Source: Cyanobacteria bacterium NC_groundwater_1444_Ag_S-0.65um_54_12
GTDB lineage: Bacteria; Cyanobacteriota; Sericytochromatia; S15B-MN24; VGJW01
Assembly: GCA_016267585.1 (NCBI GenBank)
Contig: JACQUT010000357.1
Coordinates: forward strand, 1-17,173
Direction of reading: 5' to 3'
DNA length: 17,173 nt
In this document: positions 1 through 7,928 of the stretch, piece by piece
Layout of the letters: every line of letters starts with the position of its first letter
How positions within the stretch are numbered: the first letter of the stretch is position 1
Made by a program: the position numbers and the translations under genes
Notes under the pieces: generated by a model
What the model saw: the letters and a program-made list of their open reading frames with translations, nothing else
What the model was told of the DNA's origin: nothing
Databases searched by the model: none

Positions 1-17
1 GCTATCAGAGGATTCAT

Positions 18-596
18 ATGGGGCCAATAGCTCGATTACTGCTTTTGACGACCGGAATGGCTTTGTTGCCGGTCCTTTTTTTCTTGATTGCAGGCCTTGC
101 GGCGCCCGCGAAAATCACTGCCGACCATGCCGTGGAAATAAACGCGTCAACCGACCGCATATGGCAACTGGTAACTGATTGGCACGCCATAGGTGATGGT
201 ATGGAGCGTATTCTTCCCGGTATTGGCCGGCGTACAATACTGGGCGGATCGGATCCGGTGCCGGGCAGTATCATTCGTTATCCTTTGAGTGACGGGCGAT
301 CCTGGGATCAGCGTGTCCTTGATTGGGAACCTTGCCGACGCTATGTCTTCCAAAATACCACCACACCAGAGCTAACCAACACCGACCGAATTGTGATGTC
401 ATTTGGCTTGGAAAGCTTACCAGACGGTAGAACCCGCCTTTCTTGCCATACAGAAGTCACACCGGATGGCTTCTTTAATCGAGCCATGGCGCAGCTATTC
501 GGCAAGACCTTTGGTGCGCTTGGCGGCTACCAGCAAGCTATCCTGGAGGCAGTGCGTCACCGGGCAGAGAGCAGCCACTTTCCTGCCAGCAATTAG
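18..596 (+). CDS. Membrane-tethered SRPBCC-superfamily (polyketide cyclase/START-like) protein
   Basis: This 192-residue protein has one N-terminal hydrophobic segment (about residues 8-30, rich in Leu, Phe and Ala). After it comes a domain that reads like the polyketide_cyc2/SRPBCC helix-grip fold: a first strand ending in VEINAS, then the usual TDRIWQLVTDW helix and a late RLSCHTEVTP strand before a long C-terminal helix. Such domains bind hydrophobic ligands in a deep cavity; neither ligand nor reaction can be read here. The hydrophobic segment probably tethers the domain to the inner membrane, and which side it faces is not clear. An AGAGG-like ribosome site lies just before ATG 18. Only 17 upstream bases are visible, so an operon with an earlier gene cannot be excluded. 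The fold assignment is reasonably sure; the function is unknown. Confidence 0.75.
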   Translation: MGPIARLLLLTTGMALLPVLFFLIAGLAAPAKITADHAVEINASTDRIWQLVTDWHAIGDGMERILPGIGRRTILGGSDPVPGSIIRYPLSDGRSWDQRVLDWEPCRRYVFQNTTTPELTNTDRIVMSFGLESLPDGRTRLSCHTEVTPDGFFNRAMAQLFGKTFGALGGYQQAILEAVRHRAESSHFPASN

Positions 597-721
597 TGGT
601 GACCAACATCTGTTGCAAACTTAATCAGGCCTTTAACTGCCAGGTGAAAGATCTTTAACACTGGCCATATAACTACTTGGTCATACAAACCCATGGTGCG
701 TTAGCGCTGAGGAGGCATTAG

Positions 722-1324
722 ATGGTCATTGCAACAAAAACGGCTGACGAAGCATGCCGGATAGCACGGAGCAAGCTAAAGGCAAATAGCCATGGCGATG
801 TCCATCCGATCGATCCTCCCACGCCTTTCTATGACGCGGACAAGAGGCTCATTTCGCCCCAGGTGATCGACCATCTGAACCGAGCAAGAGCGGCTTCTGA
901 GCTAACATGTGGCGAACCGGGCCACCGCGGCGCGATTTTTCCTGATCAAAATCACATTTCCTTTCCGGAGAGTGAACTTCAATATGCCATCATGAAATCC
1001 GGCAACGCAGCGGAGCTAAGAGAAATCGCTCGGATCACAGACAGAGATTTCAATGACATGAATAAACAATCCAAGGAAGATCGCATCCGGTCGGCCTTGG
1101 GCAGGGCTTATGACTTGTCTGCAAACGATAACGAACGAGCCAAGGCACGGCGATTGCATAAAAAGCTAGATCCGGATGGCCCGGACCCGGCCGATTACTC
1201 CTCACGTTACTCACGGGTTTCGGGGGAAGGCTTGTCTGGTATTTTCGGGAAAGCCATGTTTGGCATCGCAGGCTTCTTCCTGACCATCGGCAGCATATTT
1301 AGCCCCGGTAGCATTATGCGATAA
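722..1324 (+). CDS. Hypothetical protein with C-terminal hydrophobic segment
   Basis: I do not recognise this 200-residue protein. The start at ATG 722 is well supported by GGAGG at 711-715, six bases upstream. The first 160 residues are soluble, charged and probably helical, with no signal peptide. They include ERAKARRLHKKL and the acidic, proline-containing DPDGPDPADY. After a Ser/Arg/Tyr/Gly linker, the last 35 or so residues form a glycine- and phenylalanine-rich hydrophobic stretch (FGKAMFGIAGFFLTIGSIF), which could be a single tail anchor or an amphipathic membrane-binding helix. It sits alone between the SRPBCC gene and a convergent thioesterase gene, with only 14 bases to the latter, so the neighbours give no functional hint. 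Codon use and the strong ribosome site argue that it is a real gene. Confidence 0.65.
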   Translation: MVIATKTADEACRIARSKLKANSHGDVHPIDPPTPFYDADKRLISPQVIDHLNRARAASELTCGEPGHRGAIFPDQNHISFPESELQYAIMKSGNAAELREIARITDRDFNDMNKQSKEDRIRSALGRAYDLSANDNERAKARRLHKKLDPDGPDPADYSSRYSRVSGEGLSGIFGKAMFGIAGFFLTIGSIFSPGSIMR

Positions 1325-1338
1325 GTCGATTTGCTGGT

Positions 1339-1719
1339 TCAGCTAAGCGGAACAGGACGACCCTGTTCGTCAATGGCTACGAACACGGCTTCGGCGGTGG
1401 TGACCATGGCGATCTCGAGCGGGTTGTGGTGTCTCTGCGCCTCTACCCTGATGCGCACCGTAATACTGGTGCGCCCCAGCCTGCGAGTCGAAGTGTAGAA
1501 GCTGATGATATCTCCTACATACACGGGTTGCTTGAAGATCACCTCTCGCAAAGCAACCGTCACCAGCGGGTGATCGGTATTGCGACGCGCTTCTACCCCA
1601 CCTGCCAGGTCAATATATGAAAGAATGACACCGCCGAAAATAGTACCGTGCTCGTTGGTGTCTTTGGGCAACAGTATCACCCGGATGGCAAGGTGATCGG
1701 CTCTCGTTATTTCTTCCAT
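1339..1719 (-). CDS. Hotdog-fold acyl-CoA thioesterase (YciA/ACOT type)
   Basis: The protein matches the short bacterial acyl-CoA thioesterases of the hotdog superfamily, which hydrolyse acyl-CoA to free acid and CoA in the cytoplasm. With the ATG at 1719 it has 126 residues. It carries the family signature N22-x-x-G-x-x-F-G-G followed by Asp37 in YIDLAG, the position of the catalytic Asp in YciA-like enzymes. Next come the core strand TVALREVIFKQPVYVGD (Val-Gly-Asp loop) and a strand with TSITVRIRVEAQ. An in-frame TTG at 1743 would add eight residues, but they do not resemble the family and neither start has a good ribosome site, so I prefer the ATG. Such enzymes are usually hexamers of double hotdogs, with a C-terminal region that may bind CoA. 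The acyl chain length preferred is not visible. The gene is convergent with the preceding orphan gene. Confidence 0.85.
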   Translation of the reverse strand: MEEITRADHLAIRVILLPKDTNEHGTIFGGVILSYIDLAGGVEARRNTDHPLVTVALREVIFKQPVYVGDIISFYTSTRRLGRTSITVRIRVEAQRHHNPLEIAMVTTAEAVFVAIDEQGRPVPLS

Positions 1720-1773
1720 TGGTTCAACAATAACAGATAGCAAGGAATTATTTAGCTGATCTTTAAAATTTAC

Positions 1774-1802
1774 TTGACAATAGTTTAATCTTATCTTACG
1801 CT
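1774..1802 (+). promoter_or_regulatory. Candidate sigma-70-type promoter for the first subtilase gene
   Basis: A perfect TTGACA box at 1774-1779 is followed, after exactly 17 bases, by TACGCT at 1797-1802, a weak -10 match (TA...T). It lies about 150 bases upstream of the subtilase start, in the only long gap before that gene, and would give a long leader containing the hairpin at 1915-1936. The weak -10 keeps confidence modest. A second TTGACA at 3323-3328, before the MgtE-like gene, has an even poorer -10 partner (TAGTAA, 15-base spacing). Confidence 0.35.
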
Positions 1803-1914
1803 TGGCTCTTAGTGATATCGGGCGATTGCTCGTTTTAATAGGTTATATAGAGTGGCCTTTTCAATAATTTAACTGGCCATTGTCGGCCTTCTTAGATAGA
1901 CGTCATTGTTCACT

Positions 1915-1936
1915 ACTGGTCCAAAGAAGGGCCAGT
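1915..1936 (+). promoter_or_regulatory. Leader hairpin upstream of the subtilase ribosome site
   Basis: Bases 1915-1922 (ACTGGTCC) pair with 1929-1936 (GGGCCAGT). This gives an eight-base-pair stem with one G-T wobble and a six-base AAAGAA loop. The stem ends nine bases before the purine-rich ribosome site AAGGGGG at 1946-1952, so it is placed to affect mRNA stability or translation start. No T-run follows, so it is not a simple terminator. The remaining sequence between 1720 and 1914 is AT-rich and shows only the candidate promoter. Confidence 0.4.
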
Positions 1937-1959
1937 ACAAGGTGTAAGGGGGCGTGATG

Positions 1960-3264
1960 ATGAAGTCTCAGGTCGTATTGTTGGGCGGGTTTATTATCGC
2001 TGTTGCGGGATGCGGGTCTCCGCAACCTGGCTTGGCACCCACCCATAGTAATGCTGTCGATTCCCTGGAGGCCACTGCAGTGCCTGGCCAATTACTGGTG
2101 GGTTATCGGTCTGGTAATGTCACTAAATTGGCGCGCCGAGCGCGTATTCTTGGCCATAACCCGACGCTCGAAATAGTGCTGGTAGCTCCTAACCCGGGCG
2201 ACAACCTGGAAAAGCTGAAGGCCGATCTGGCAAGCGATCCGTCGGTGAGCTTTGTAGAAGAGAATTTGCTATTCCGACTTCCGAGGCCAACTGCCGCGAT
2301 CCGTCAGTTTTCGGGCGGCAGTAGTCGCAATAAGCCGCTGATCGGCTTGGGCGGCAATGATCCGTTGCTGGAACAGCAGTGGCACCATCCCAAAATAAAC
2401 ACGATGCAGGCTTGGCGGGTTACTAAAGGGCAAGGAGTAACCGTCGCGGTAGTCGATTCGGGAGTGGACCTGGGGCATCCCGACTTACGGTCTAATTTGT
2501 TGAATGGCACCAATACCCTGGAGAATAATAACGATCCGCGTGATGACAATGGACATGGCACCCATGTAGCAGGGATCGTGGCGTCCATCTTCAGTAATGG
2601 TATCGGTGGGGTCGGAGTAGCGCCCGAAGTCAAAATTCTACCCATTCGCGCGCTGGGCGACGCCGGTGGAAGTGCTCAAAGCGTTTCAACCGCCATCCAG
2701 TGGGCTACCGATCACGGCACAGCGGTAATCAATCTCAGCCTCGGTACGACGAAACGCTCTAAGGCGATTGCCAGTGCAATTCGTTATGCGCTGGCCAAAG
2801 GCGTGGTAGTGGTCGCAGCTATGGGAAACTCTGGAGATCAGGGAAATCCCAAACAATATCCGGCAAGTGAACCCGGTGTGATAGCAGTTGGCGCCCTCGA
2901 TCCACAAGATAAAGTGACCCCATGGTCAGACTATGGCGATTGGGCAGCGGTTGCTGCACCTGGTTACGGCATATGGTCAACTTTCCCTACCTACGAGGTT
3001 TCCCTCACCAGATTTGCTAAAGAACATCCTGACGCCTTGCCGCCAGAGGACAAAATACAGCTGAATTATGCGGCACTCAGTGGTACCAGCCAGGCGGCCC
3101 CTATAGTTTCCGGCATCGCCGCCCTGCTACGCGCTGCCAATCCGCAAATGTCACCGCAGCAAGTCAGAGATAAGCTAATGAAAACGGCCAAGGATCTCGG
3201 GCCGGTTGGTTTCGATCCGCATTATGGTGCTGGCATGGCGGATGCCGTGTTGGCATTGCAGTGA
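1960..3264 (+). CDS. Subtilisin-family (S8) serine protease, prodomain-containing lipoprotein
   Basis: This is a complete 434-residue subtilase. A lipoprotein signal ends in AVAGC (Cys18), so the mature enzyme should be lipid-anchored outside the cytoplasm. Residues about 41-106 (VPGQLLVGYRS to FVEEN) resemble the I9/fervidolysin-type prodomain that folds and inhibits the enzyme before autocleavage. The catalytic domain has Asp166 (VAVVDSG), His199 (NGHGTHVAG), oxyanion Asn290 (AAMGNSG) and Ser379 minus two, i.e. Ser377, in SGTSQAAP. Gln replaces the usual Met after the nucleophile. An extra charged loop of about 25 residues lies between IWSTFP and the Ser motif. The frame opens GTG-ATG-ATG at 1954, 1957 and 1960. 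I chose ATG 1960 because AAGGGGG at 1946-1952 is then seven bases away. It is monocistronic by spacing. A paralogue without the prodomain is at 14553-15668. Substrate unknown. Confidence 0.93.
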   Translation: MKSQVVLLGGFIIAVAGCGSPQPGLAPTHSNAVDSLEATAVPGQLLVGYRSGNVTKLARRARILGHNPTLEIVLVAPNPGDNLEKLKADLASDPSVSFVEENLLFRLPRPTAAIRQFSGGSSRNKPLIGLGGNDPLLEQQWHHPKINTMQAWRVTKGQGVTVAVVDSGVDLGHPDLRSNLLNGTNTLENNNDPRDDNGHGTHVAGIVASIFSNGIGGVGVAPEVKILPIRALGDAGGSAQSVSTAIQWATDHGTAVINLSLGTTKRSKAIASAIRYALAKGVVVVAAMGNSGDQGNPKQYPASEPGVIAVGALDPQDKVTPWSDYGDWAAVAAPGYGIWSTFPTYEVSLTRFAKEHPDALPPEDKIQLNYAALSGTSQAAPIVSGIAALLRAANPQMSPQQVRDKLMKTAKDLGPVGFDPHYGAGMADAVLALQ

Positions 3265-3279
3265 TCGTTCGTTGGTACG

Positions 3280-3294
3280 CCAAGCGGCGCTTGG
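3280..3294 (+). terminator. Hairpin after the subtilase gene
   Basis: CCAAGC (3280-3285), a GGC loop and GCTTGG (3289-3294) form a perfect six-base-pair GC-rich stem 16 bases after the subtilase stop. There is no T-run downstream, so it is not a canonical intrinsic terminator. It could protect the 3' end or act with Rho. The gap to the next gene contains nothing else clear apart from the TTGACA at 3323-3328. Confidence 0.3.
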
Positions 3295-3362
3295 GCCATC
3301 AGGACATGGTGACATTATAGGATTGACAAAGCGAGCGCCAAGATAGTAAGCCAGAGCTTGAC

Positions 3363-4595
3363 ATGCTCTTCTTATCACAGCTACTGAATAAGCCCGTCCT
3401 AGACAACCAAGGAAAAAAGCTAGGACGGGTGTATGATCTTACCTTTCGTCTAGGTGAACCATTCCCGCAAGTCACCGGGCTGGTAGTCAAAATAGGTCAA
3501 AGAAAGAATGTAATACCGTGGGAGGCAGTTGCTAGCCTGGAAGTCAAGCATTTTTTGCTAGTACAACCTGCCACAGATTTTGTCGACTGTCCTGCGCTTT
3601 CTGTCACTACGCCCCTGCTGGCCATGGATGTAATGGATAGCCAGGTAGTGGATATCAATGGCGCTCATGTCGTACGCGTGAACGACTTGCAACTCAACTT
3701 GCTAGGTCAGCAACTTTGGGTCATCGGAGTAGATATCGGTCCATGGGGATTGGCACGCCGTCTTGGCTTAGCCTCTTTTCTGGCCTGGCTGAACGATCGC
3801 CTGCCATGGAAAGTTTCTGAAGGAATAGTGCGTTGGGACCTGATAGACCCGATGGAAAAAGAAATTTCCAAAGTACGCCTCAAAGTTTCCCACGATCGGT
3901 TGATACGATTACATCCGGCCGATCTGGCGGACATTGTCGAAGATCTCGGTCACGACCAACGTTTTCAGTTGCTCAGTACCATGGATGATGCCCAGATCGC
4001 TGACCTGATTGAAGAATCCTCGCCAGAGATGCGTTCGGCCATTCTAGATGAGCTGAGTTACGATCGTGCGGCAGATGTCCTGGAAGAAATGGAACCCGAT
4101 GAGGCAGCCGACCTGCTCTACGAACTGCCAGAGCAGCGTGCCAGGCACCTCATTGGCTTGATGGAACAGGAAGAAGCCAGTGAGGTTCGTGATCTGCTAG
4201 CGCATGAAGAAGGCACCGTCGGCGCACTCATGACCACCAGTTATCTGGAAGTCAATGGTGATTGGACAGTTGGTAAAACCATCGCCTGGCTGCGCGAGCT
4301 CCGACCGTCCGACGAAGTATACGCTTACCTTTACGCCGTAGACGAGGCTGGTCGACTGGCAGGTGCTTTATCACTACGCGAGCTGATAATCGCCGAATCG
4401 ACCAAACGTCTTGCCGAGCTATTTCCACCGCAGCTTTACCTGGTACATGAATCTGACAACTGCAAAGAGGCTGCCGCGATTATTGCCCATTACAAATTAC
4501 TGGCTGTTCCAGTGATCAATACCGCCGGGGTACTAGTAGGGGTGGTCAGCGTTCACGATGCCATGAGCCTTCGCTCCCCGGAGGAAGAACGCTGA
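3363..4595 (+). CDS. PRC-barrel / MgtE-N / CBS-pair regulatory protein (MgtE cytosolic part without the pore)
   Basis: This 410-residue soluble protein has three parts. Residues 1-70 are a PRC-barrel-like domain (LNKPVLDNQGKKLGRVYDL), with a second PRC-like repeat near 85-140. Residues about 180-280 match the MgtE intracellular N domain: LHPADLADIVEDL at 183-195, then repeated DEL/ADVLEEMEPDEAADLLYELP helices. Residues about 285-405 form a CBS pair opening with VGALMTTSYLEV and ending GVVSVHDAM. In MgtE channels the N and CBS domains bind Mg2+ and close the pore. Here the transmembrane pore is absent. The next gene, an NRAMP-type transporter, overlaps by one base (TGATG at 4593-4597), so the two products are probably made together. 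I infer that this protein gates or senses metal for that transporter. The ATG at 3363 has only a weak ribosome site, but it matches the usual PRC start (MLFLS-LL-KPV). Confidence 0.88.
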   Translation: MLFLSQLLNKPVLDNQGKKLGRVYDLTFRLGEPFPQVTGLVVKIGQRKNVIPWEAVASLEVKHFLLVQPATDFVDCPALSVTTPLLAMDVMDSQVVDINGAHVVRVNDLQLNLLGQQLWVIGVDIGPWGLARRLGLASFLAWLNDRLPWKVSEGIVRWDLIDPMEKEISKVRLKVSHDRLIRLHPADLADIVEDLGHDQRFQLLSTMDDAQIADLIEESSPEMRSAILDELSYDRAADVLEEMEPDEAADLLYELPEQRARHLIGLMEQEEASEVRDLLAHEEGTVGALMTTSYLEVNGDWTVGKTIAWLRELRPSDEVYAYLYAVDEAGRLAGALSLRELIIAESTKRLAELFPPQLYLVHESDNCKEAAAIIAHYKLLAVPVINTAGVLVGVVSVHDAMSLRSPEEER

Positions 4596-5920
4596 TGCCC
4601 GCAACTGGCAAGCTTTCACCCGAACAGGATACCGAGTCCCTAATTACCATACGTTTTAACAAGCGTCGTTGGCTGCTCTTGCTCGGGACCATTGGTCCGG
4701 GACTCGTGACGGCAAACGCCGATAACGATGCCGGAGGCATAGCTACTTATGCCACTGCCGGAGCGACGTATGGCTATTCGCTACTCTGGGTCCTTTTACT
4801 AATAACTTTCGTACTGGCGATGGTGCAAGAAATGGTAGCCCGCATGGGGGCAGTTACTGGTAAAGGGCTGTCTTCATTGATCCGCGAACGTTTTGGCGTA
4901 AAGATGACCGGAGTGGCGATGCTGGCCTTGTTAATAGCCAACATCGCCACCATCATTGCCGAATTTGCAGGTATTGCAGCCGCTTCGGAAATCCTCGGCA
5001 TTTCCAAGTACCTGGCAGTGCCGGGAGCTGCCATTTTTGTCTGGTGGCTAGTGGTAAAAGGCACTTATGAAAAAGTAGAAAAAGCACTGATTGGCCTCTC
5101 CATTTTGTTTCTTACCTATGTTTTGGCAGGCCTACTGGTTCAACCAAACTGGGGCCAGGTCTTCCATGGTCTTTTGGTCCCGCAATTACCATCCAGGCCA
5201 TCAGGCGTCATGCTGCACTCCCATATCTCCGGCTATCTACTGATACTCATTGCCATGATCGGCACCACTATTACCCCTTGGATGCAATTTTTTCTGCAAT
5301 CATCGGTAGTGGATAAAGGGATAACCACGCGTACTTACAGCTATGCGCGTTTTGATGTGCTTTTTGGCGCTTTCGTAACAAATTTCGTGGCATTCTTCAT
5401 CATAGTGGCAACGGCCGGAGCCCTTTATTATCCCCAGCAGCAACCGCACCATATTTCTGATGCTGCCGATGCCGCCAGAGCGTTAGCGCCGATAGCCGGA
5501 CATTACGCCGAATTACTCTTTGCATTGGGGCTATTTGGGGCATCCCTGCTGGCGGCTAGCGTGGTACCACTGGCGACTTCTTACGCGATTTGCGAGGCTT
5601 TTGGCTGGCAAACCGGTGTTAGTAAAGAGTTCAAAGAGGCACCGGTATTCCTGGGCCTGTATACTTGCTTGATAGCGCTCGGTGCCTTGGTGGTGCTCTG
5701 GCCGCAGTTGCCGTTGCTATTCGTATTACTCTTGGCACAAGATATCAACGGTATTCTCTTGCCAATAATCCTGATTTTCATGCTGAGATTGGTGAACGAT
5801 AGCCGCTTGATGGGCCGCTATGTTAATGGGCCAGTTTATAACGTCATTGCTTGGGGCCTGGCGATCGCCCTGATCGCCATGACGGCTACCTTGCTAGTAA
5901 CTTCACTCTTGAACGCTTGA
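4595..5920 (+). CDS. NRAMP-superfamily divalent-metal transporter, non-canonical (NrMT-like) metal site
   Basis: The 441-residue protein has about 11 hydrophobic segments and NRAMP landmarks. It opens with GTIGPGLVTA before a broken first helix, then QEMVARMGAVTGKGL and IANIATIIAEFAGIAAA. Canonical Mn/Fe NRAMPs read DPGN in helix 1 and end helix 6 with an A-x-x-M-P-H segment. Here the first reads Asp45-Ala-Gly-Gly (after NADN) and the second reads GTTITPW, putting Thr227 where the metal-binding Met should be. Loss of that Asn and Met is the kind of change reported for NRAMP-related magnesium transporters, so Mg2+ (or Mn2+) uptake is more likely than iron. GGAGG at 4580-4584 lies ten bases before ATG 4595, inside the upstream gene, and the start overlaps the stop of the MgtE-like gene. 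The GGCGATCGCC at 5860-5869 contains a HIP1 octamer. The family assignment is strong; the substrate is inferred. Confidence 0.9.
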   Translation: MPATGKLSPEQDTESLITIRFNKRRWLLLLGTIGPGLVTANADNDAGGIATYATAGATYGYSLLWVLLLITFVLAMVQEMVARMGAVTGKGLSSLIRERFGVKMTGVAMLALLIANIATIIAEFAGIAAASEILGISKYLAVPGAAIFVWWLVVKGTYEKVEKALIGLSILFLTYVLAGLLVQPNWGQVFHGLLVPQLPSRPSGVMLHSHISGYLLILIAMIGTTITPWMQFFLQSSVVDKGITTRTYSYARFDVLFGAFVTNFVAFFIIVATAGALYYPQQQPHHISDAADAARALAPIAGHYAELLFALGLFGASLLAASVVPLATSYAICEAFGWQTGVSKEFKEAPVFLGLYTCLIALGALVVLWPQLPLLFVLLLAQDINGILLPIILIFMLRLVNDSRLMGRYVNGPVYNVIAWGLAIALIAMTATLLVTSLLNA

Positions 5921-5991
5921 ACCGGTGGTAGAAGAATAGAATTCTAAATATGCTCTTCCCCGATCCCCTTTCGATGTAGTAAGGTTGAGAT

Positions 5992-6882
5992 ATGCGAAAT
6001 TATCGTATCTTCCCGATTACTGTCATCCTGGTGGCGCTAGTACTCGGTTGTTCGCCCAAAGAGTCTAAACAAGCTGCCTCGGGAATTACCGAGCATTACT
6101 CTTCGGCCCAGGTGCAAGGGCAGAAGGGAAAGATCAACCTCGATGCCGTTCATCAAGCCTTTTTCGAGACAGCGGGCAAGGACTTTGCGGAATGGATGCA
6201 GAATTTCGAGAAAAGGGCAAACGAGATCTACGAGGGTGAAGAAGTATTGCTCATTGACGCCGATCGCAAAGCTGGTCTAGTACGAGTGGCGGGCTACCTG
6301 GAAAAGAACAACCAGCCCGGCTTGCAACCAGCGGATGATAAATTGTTTCAGTTGCAGCAAACCGGTGCTAGCAATGGTCAGCAAGGTTTTCCCTATCAGT
6401 TATCGGGAGCCGATGGTGCACCACATTACCAGGGCTATCCGCCGCCGCAATATCAACATGGCTTGCTAGACAACCCCTTTGTTCAACTATTCGTCTTGAG
6501 CCAGCTCATGCGTCCAGGTTGGCAATACTCTACGCCGCCTGGCAAAGTGGTAGTCCTCCGCGATGGCCGTACCAATTATCGTGCCACTCCTCGCTACCAG
6601 ACCCAGATGTCGCAAAATAAAGGATTTTTTGGCCGGTTGTTTGGCAAAAAACAAGAACCGTTAAAGAGTCAACGCACTTTCGGTGGAAATCCCGGCTATA
6701 ACAGTAACTATCGCAGCAGCGGTAGCGGGCAAGATTATTCTACCAAGCGGCGCTCGTGGTTTGGTGGCGGTTCTAGTAATGATGGTCGCTGGAGTGGGAG
6801 GCGTTCGTCCGGTAGTGGCTCCGGCTGGGGTAACCGGCGTTCTGGTGGCTTTCGTTCGTGGGGTGGTGGGCGGCGCCGTTGA
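5992..6882 (+). CDS. Lipoprotein with Gly/Ser/Arg-rich basic tail, unknown function
   Basis: This 296-residue protein begins with a clear lipoprotein signal (LVLGC, Cys20). It has a helical, charged region at about 40-110. A Gln/Pro/Tyr-rich middle follows, with the GYPPPQYQHG stretch near 150. From residue 231 to the end there is a low-complexity tail of Gly, Ser, Arg and Trp finishing in GGGRRR. The composition of the tail recalls that of DUF1190 (YgiB-like) proteins, but I see no homology I would defend. The tail is strongly basic and could bind acidic polymers, membrane surfaces or nucleic acid outside the inner membrane. AAGG at 5981-5984 precedes ATG 5992. It is the first of three same-strand genes spaced 48 and 59 bases apart, so a shared transcript is likely. 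Function not known. Confidence 0.8.
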   Translation: MRNYRIFPITVILVALVLGCSPKESKQAASGITEHYSSAQVQGQKGKINLDAVHQAFFETAGKDFAEWMQNFEKRANEIYEGEEVLLIDADRKAGLVRVAGYLEKNNQPGLQPADDKLFQLQQTGASNGQQGFPYQLSGADGAPHYQGYPPPQYQHGLLDNPFVQLFVLSQLMRPGWQYSTPPGKVVVLRDGRTNYRATPRYQTQMSQNKGFFGRLFGKKQEPLKSQRTFGGNPGYNSNYRSSGSGQDYSTKRRSWFGGGSSNDGRWSGRRSSGSGSGWGNRRSGGFRSWGGGRRR

Positions 6883-6930
6883 CAGCAAGGGGCTTTGCCG
6901 TAGTAACTGCTCACCAGGAGATGATTTCCG

Positions 6931-7869
6931 ATGGCAGCAACTTATTTGGTAGAGATTCGTGATGAAACACGTATCGGCAAGCTGCTGTTACCTTTGCAAA
7001 AGGCAGAAGTACAGCAACCAGCGCTAGAATTTGTCTTTTCCATCCTGGGTGCCGAAGATCCAGCTGCCTTGGTAGCTGAACGTAACTTGACGCCTGGCGA
7101 TGCTAAATGGCTCGAGCAGTTGCAGAAATTCATCTTTGTACACGACGGCGGCGAACTGGTCATTCGCGACAACATATCCTTCGAGGCCAACCAGACACTG
7201 CTCGATCCGGATGCGCAGCTGGAAGAATACTTTTTGCCGCGGCAACGTCCTGGTGGGAGAGAAGTGCTTTTTTGTGAAATCGCAGTGCTGTCGAATGAAC
7301 CAGCGCAAGCACAACGCCGACAAATGCGTGCTTACCAGATCATGTTCATTTTGCACCAGTTCAAGCGCGGCTACCAGACTACCGCAGCAGACGTGGACGT
7401 GCTCCGCGAACTAACTGAAGAAGCAGAAGAAAAAGGTTTGCTTCGCTTCGATCTGAGCAAGAATACCTTCGTAATCGAACCGGCGGGGCAACGCGCCTAC
7501 GAGAGTCTACTAGCAGAAGCCGCGGAATTGCTTCGACGCTATGACATCTTTGCCGATACCGATGTGGGGCGTGACGGCACTATTTATTTCGATACCGGAC
7601 AAGGAAACGATTTGCGGGTCCCCATCTACGAGCTAGCGGGTATTAACCCTTTCCGGGCGCGTTTTATTTTGGGAATCCACGACGGAGAATGGGACGATTT
7701 AGCGAACTGGGCGCAGCAAATCACTGCTACTGCTTGGTTCGAAGCTATCTTCGCGGATATTGAGACAGCGCCCGGCATGGCGGACATAGGCCGGGATCTG
7801 CTAGAGCAAATTTTTGATGAAGGCAAGGCCGCGCTGCGCGAGTCGCTGGGGCAGGCGGAAGATTTCTGA
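6931..7869 (+). CDS. Acidic soluble protein of unknown function
   Basis: I do not recognise this 312-residue protein. It has no signal peptide or membrane segment. It is rich in Glu, Asp, Ala and Leu, with long probable helices such as DVDVLRELTEEAEEKGLLRF and AYESLLAEAAELLRRYDIF. Near 205-235 a short beta-like stretch (DGTIYFDTGQG) separates it from a C-terminal, Trp-containing helical part (GEWDDLANWAQQ). The overall look is a cytoplasmic multi-domain scaffold or regulator rather than an enzyme, and no catalytic motif stands out. The start at ATG 6931 is supported by AGGAG at 6916-6920, ten bases upstream. An out-of-frame ATG at 6921 opens only a very short frame. It is the middle gene of the cassette, between a lipoprotein and a membrane-anchored exported protein, so a role linked to the envelope is likely but unproven. 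Confidence 0.8.
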   Translation: MAATYLVEIRDETRIGKLLLPLQKAEVQQPALEFVFSILGAEDPAALVAERNLTPGDAKWLEQLQKFIFVHDGGELVIRDNISFEANQTLLDPDAQLEEYFLPRQRPGGREVLFCEIAVLSNEPAQAQRRQMRAYQIMFILHQFKRGYQTTAADVDVLRELTEEAEEKGLLRFDLSKNTFVIEPAGQRAYESLLAEAAELLRRYDIFADTDVGRDGTIYFDTGQGNDLRVPIYELAGINPFRARFILGIHDGEWDDLANWAQQITATAWFEAIFADIETAPGMADIGRDLLEQIFDEGKAALRESLGQAEDF

Positions 7870-7928
7870 CCGGATGTTGAATTCCTCCAGCTAGGGGTAC
7901 AAAGCGGACGTATACGTGGAGGAGTTTA

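Noticed and set aside
647..656. Ten-base palindrome AAAGATCTTT upstream of the gene at 722.
   Set aside because: A single perfect palindrome of this size is weak evidence for an operator, and no promoter elements with proper spacing surround it.
3363..4595. Full MgtE magnesium channel.
   Set aside because: No transmembrane segments are present. The frame ends after the CBS pair and is coupled to a different transporter, so it is not a truncated or frameshifted MgtE.
6661..6952. Long overlapping open frames rich in Thr/Pro/Ala or Val/Gly on both strands across the lipoprotein tail.
   Set aside because: They arise from the biased codons of the Gly/Ser/Arg-rich tail and have no ribosome sites or recognisable domains.
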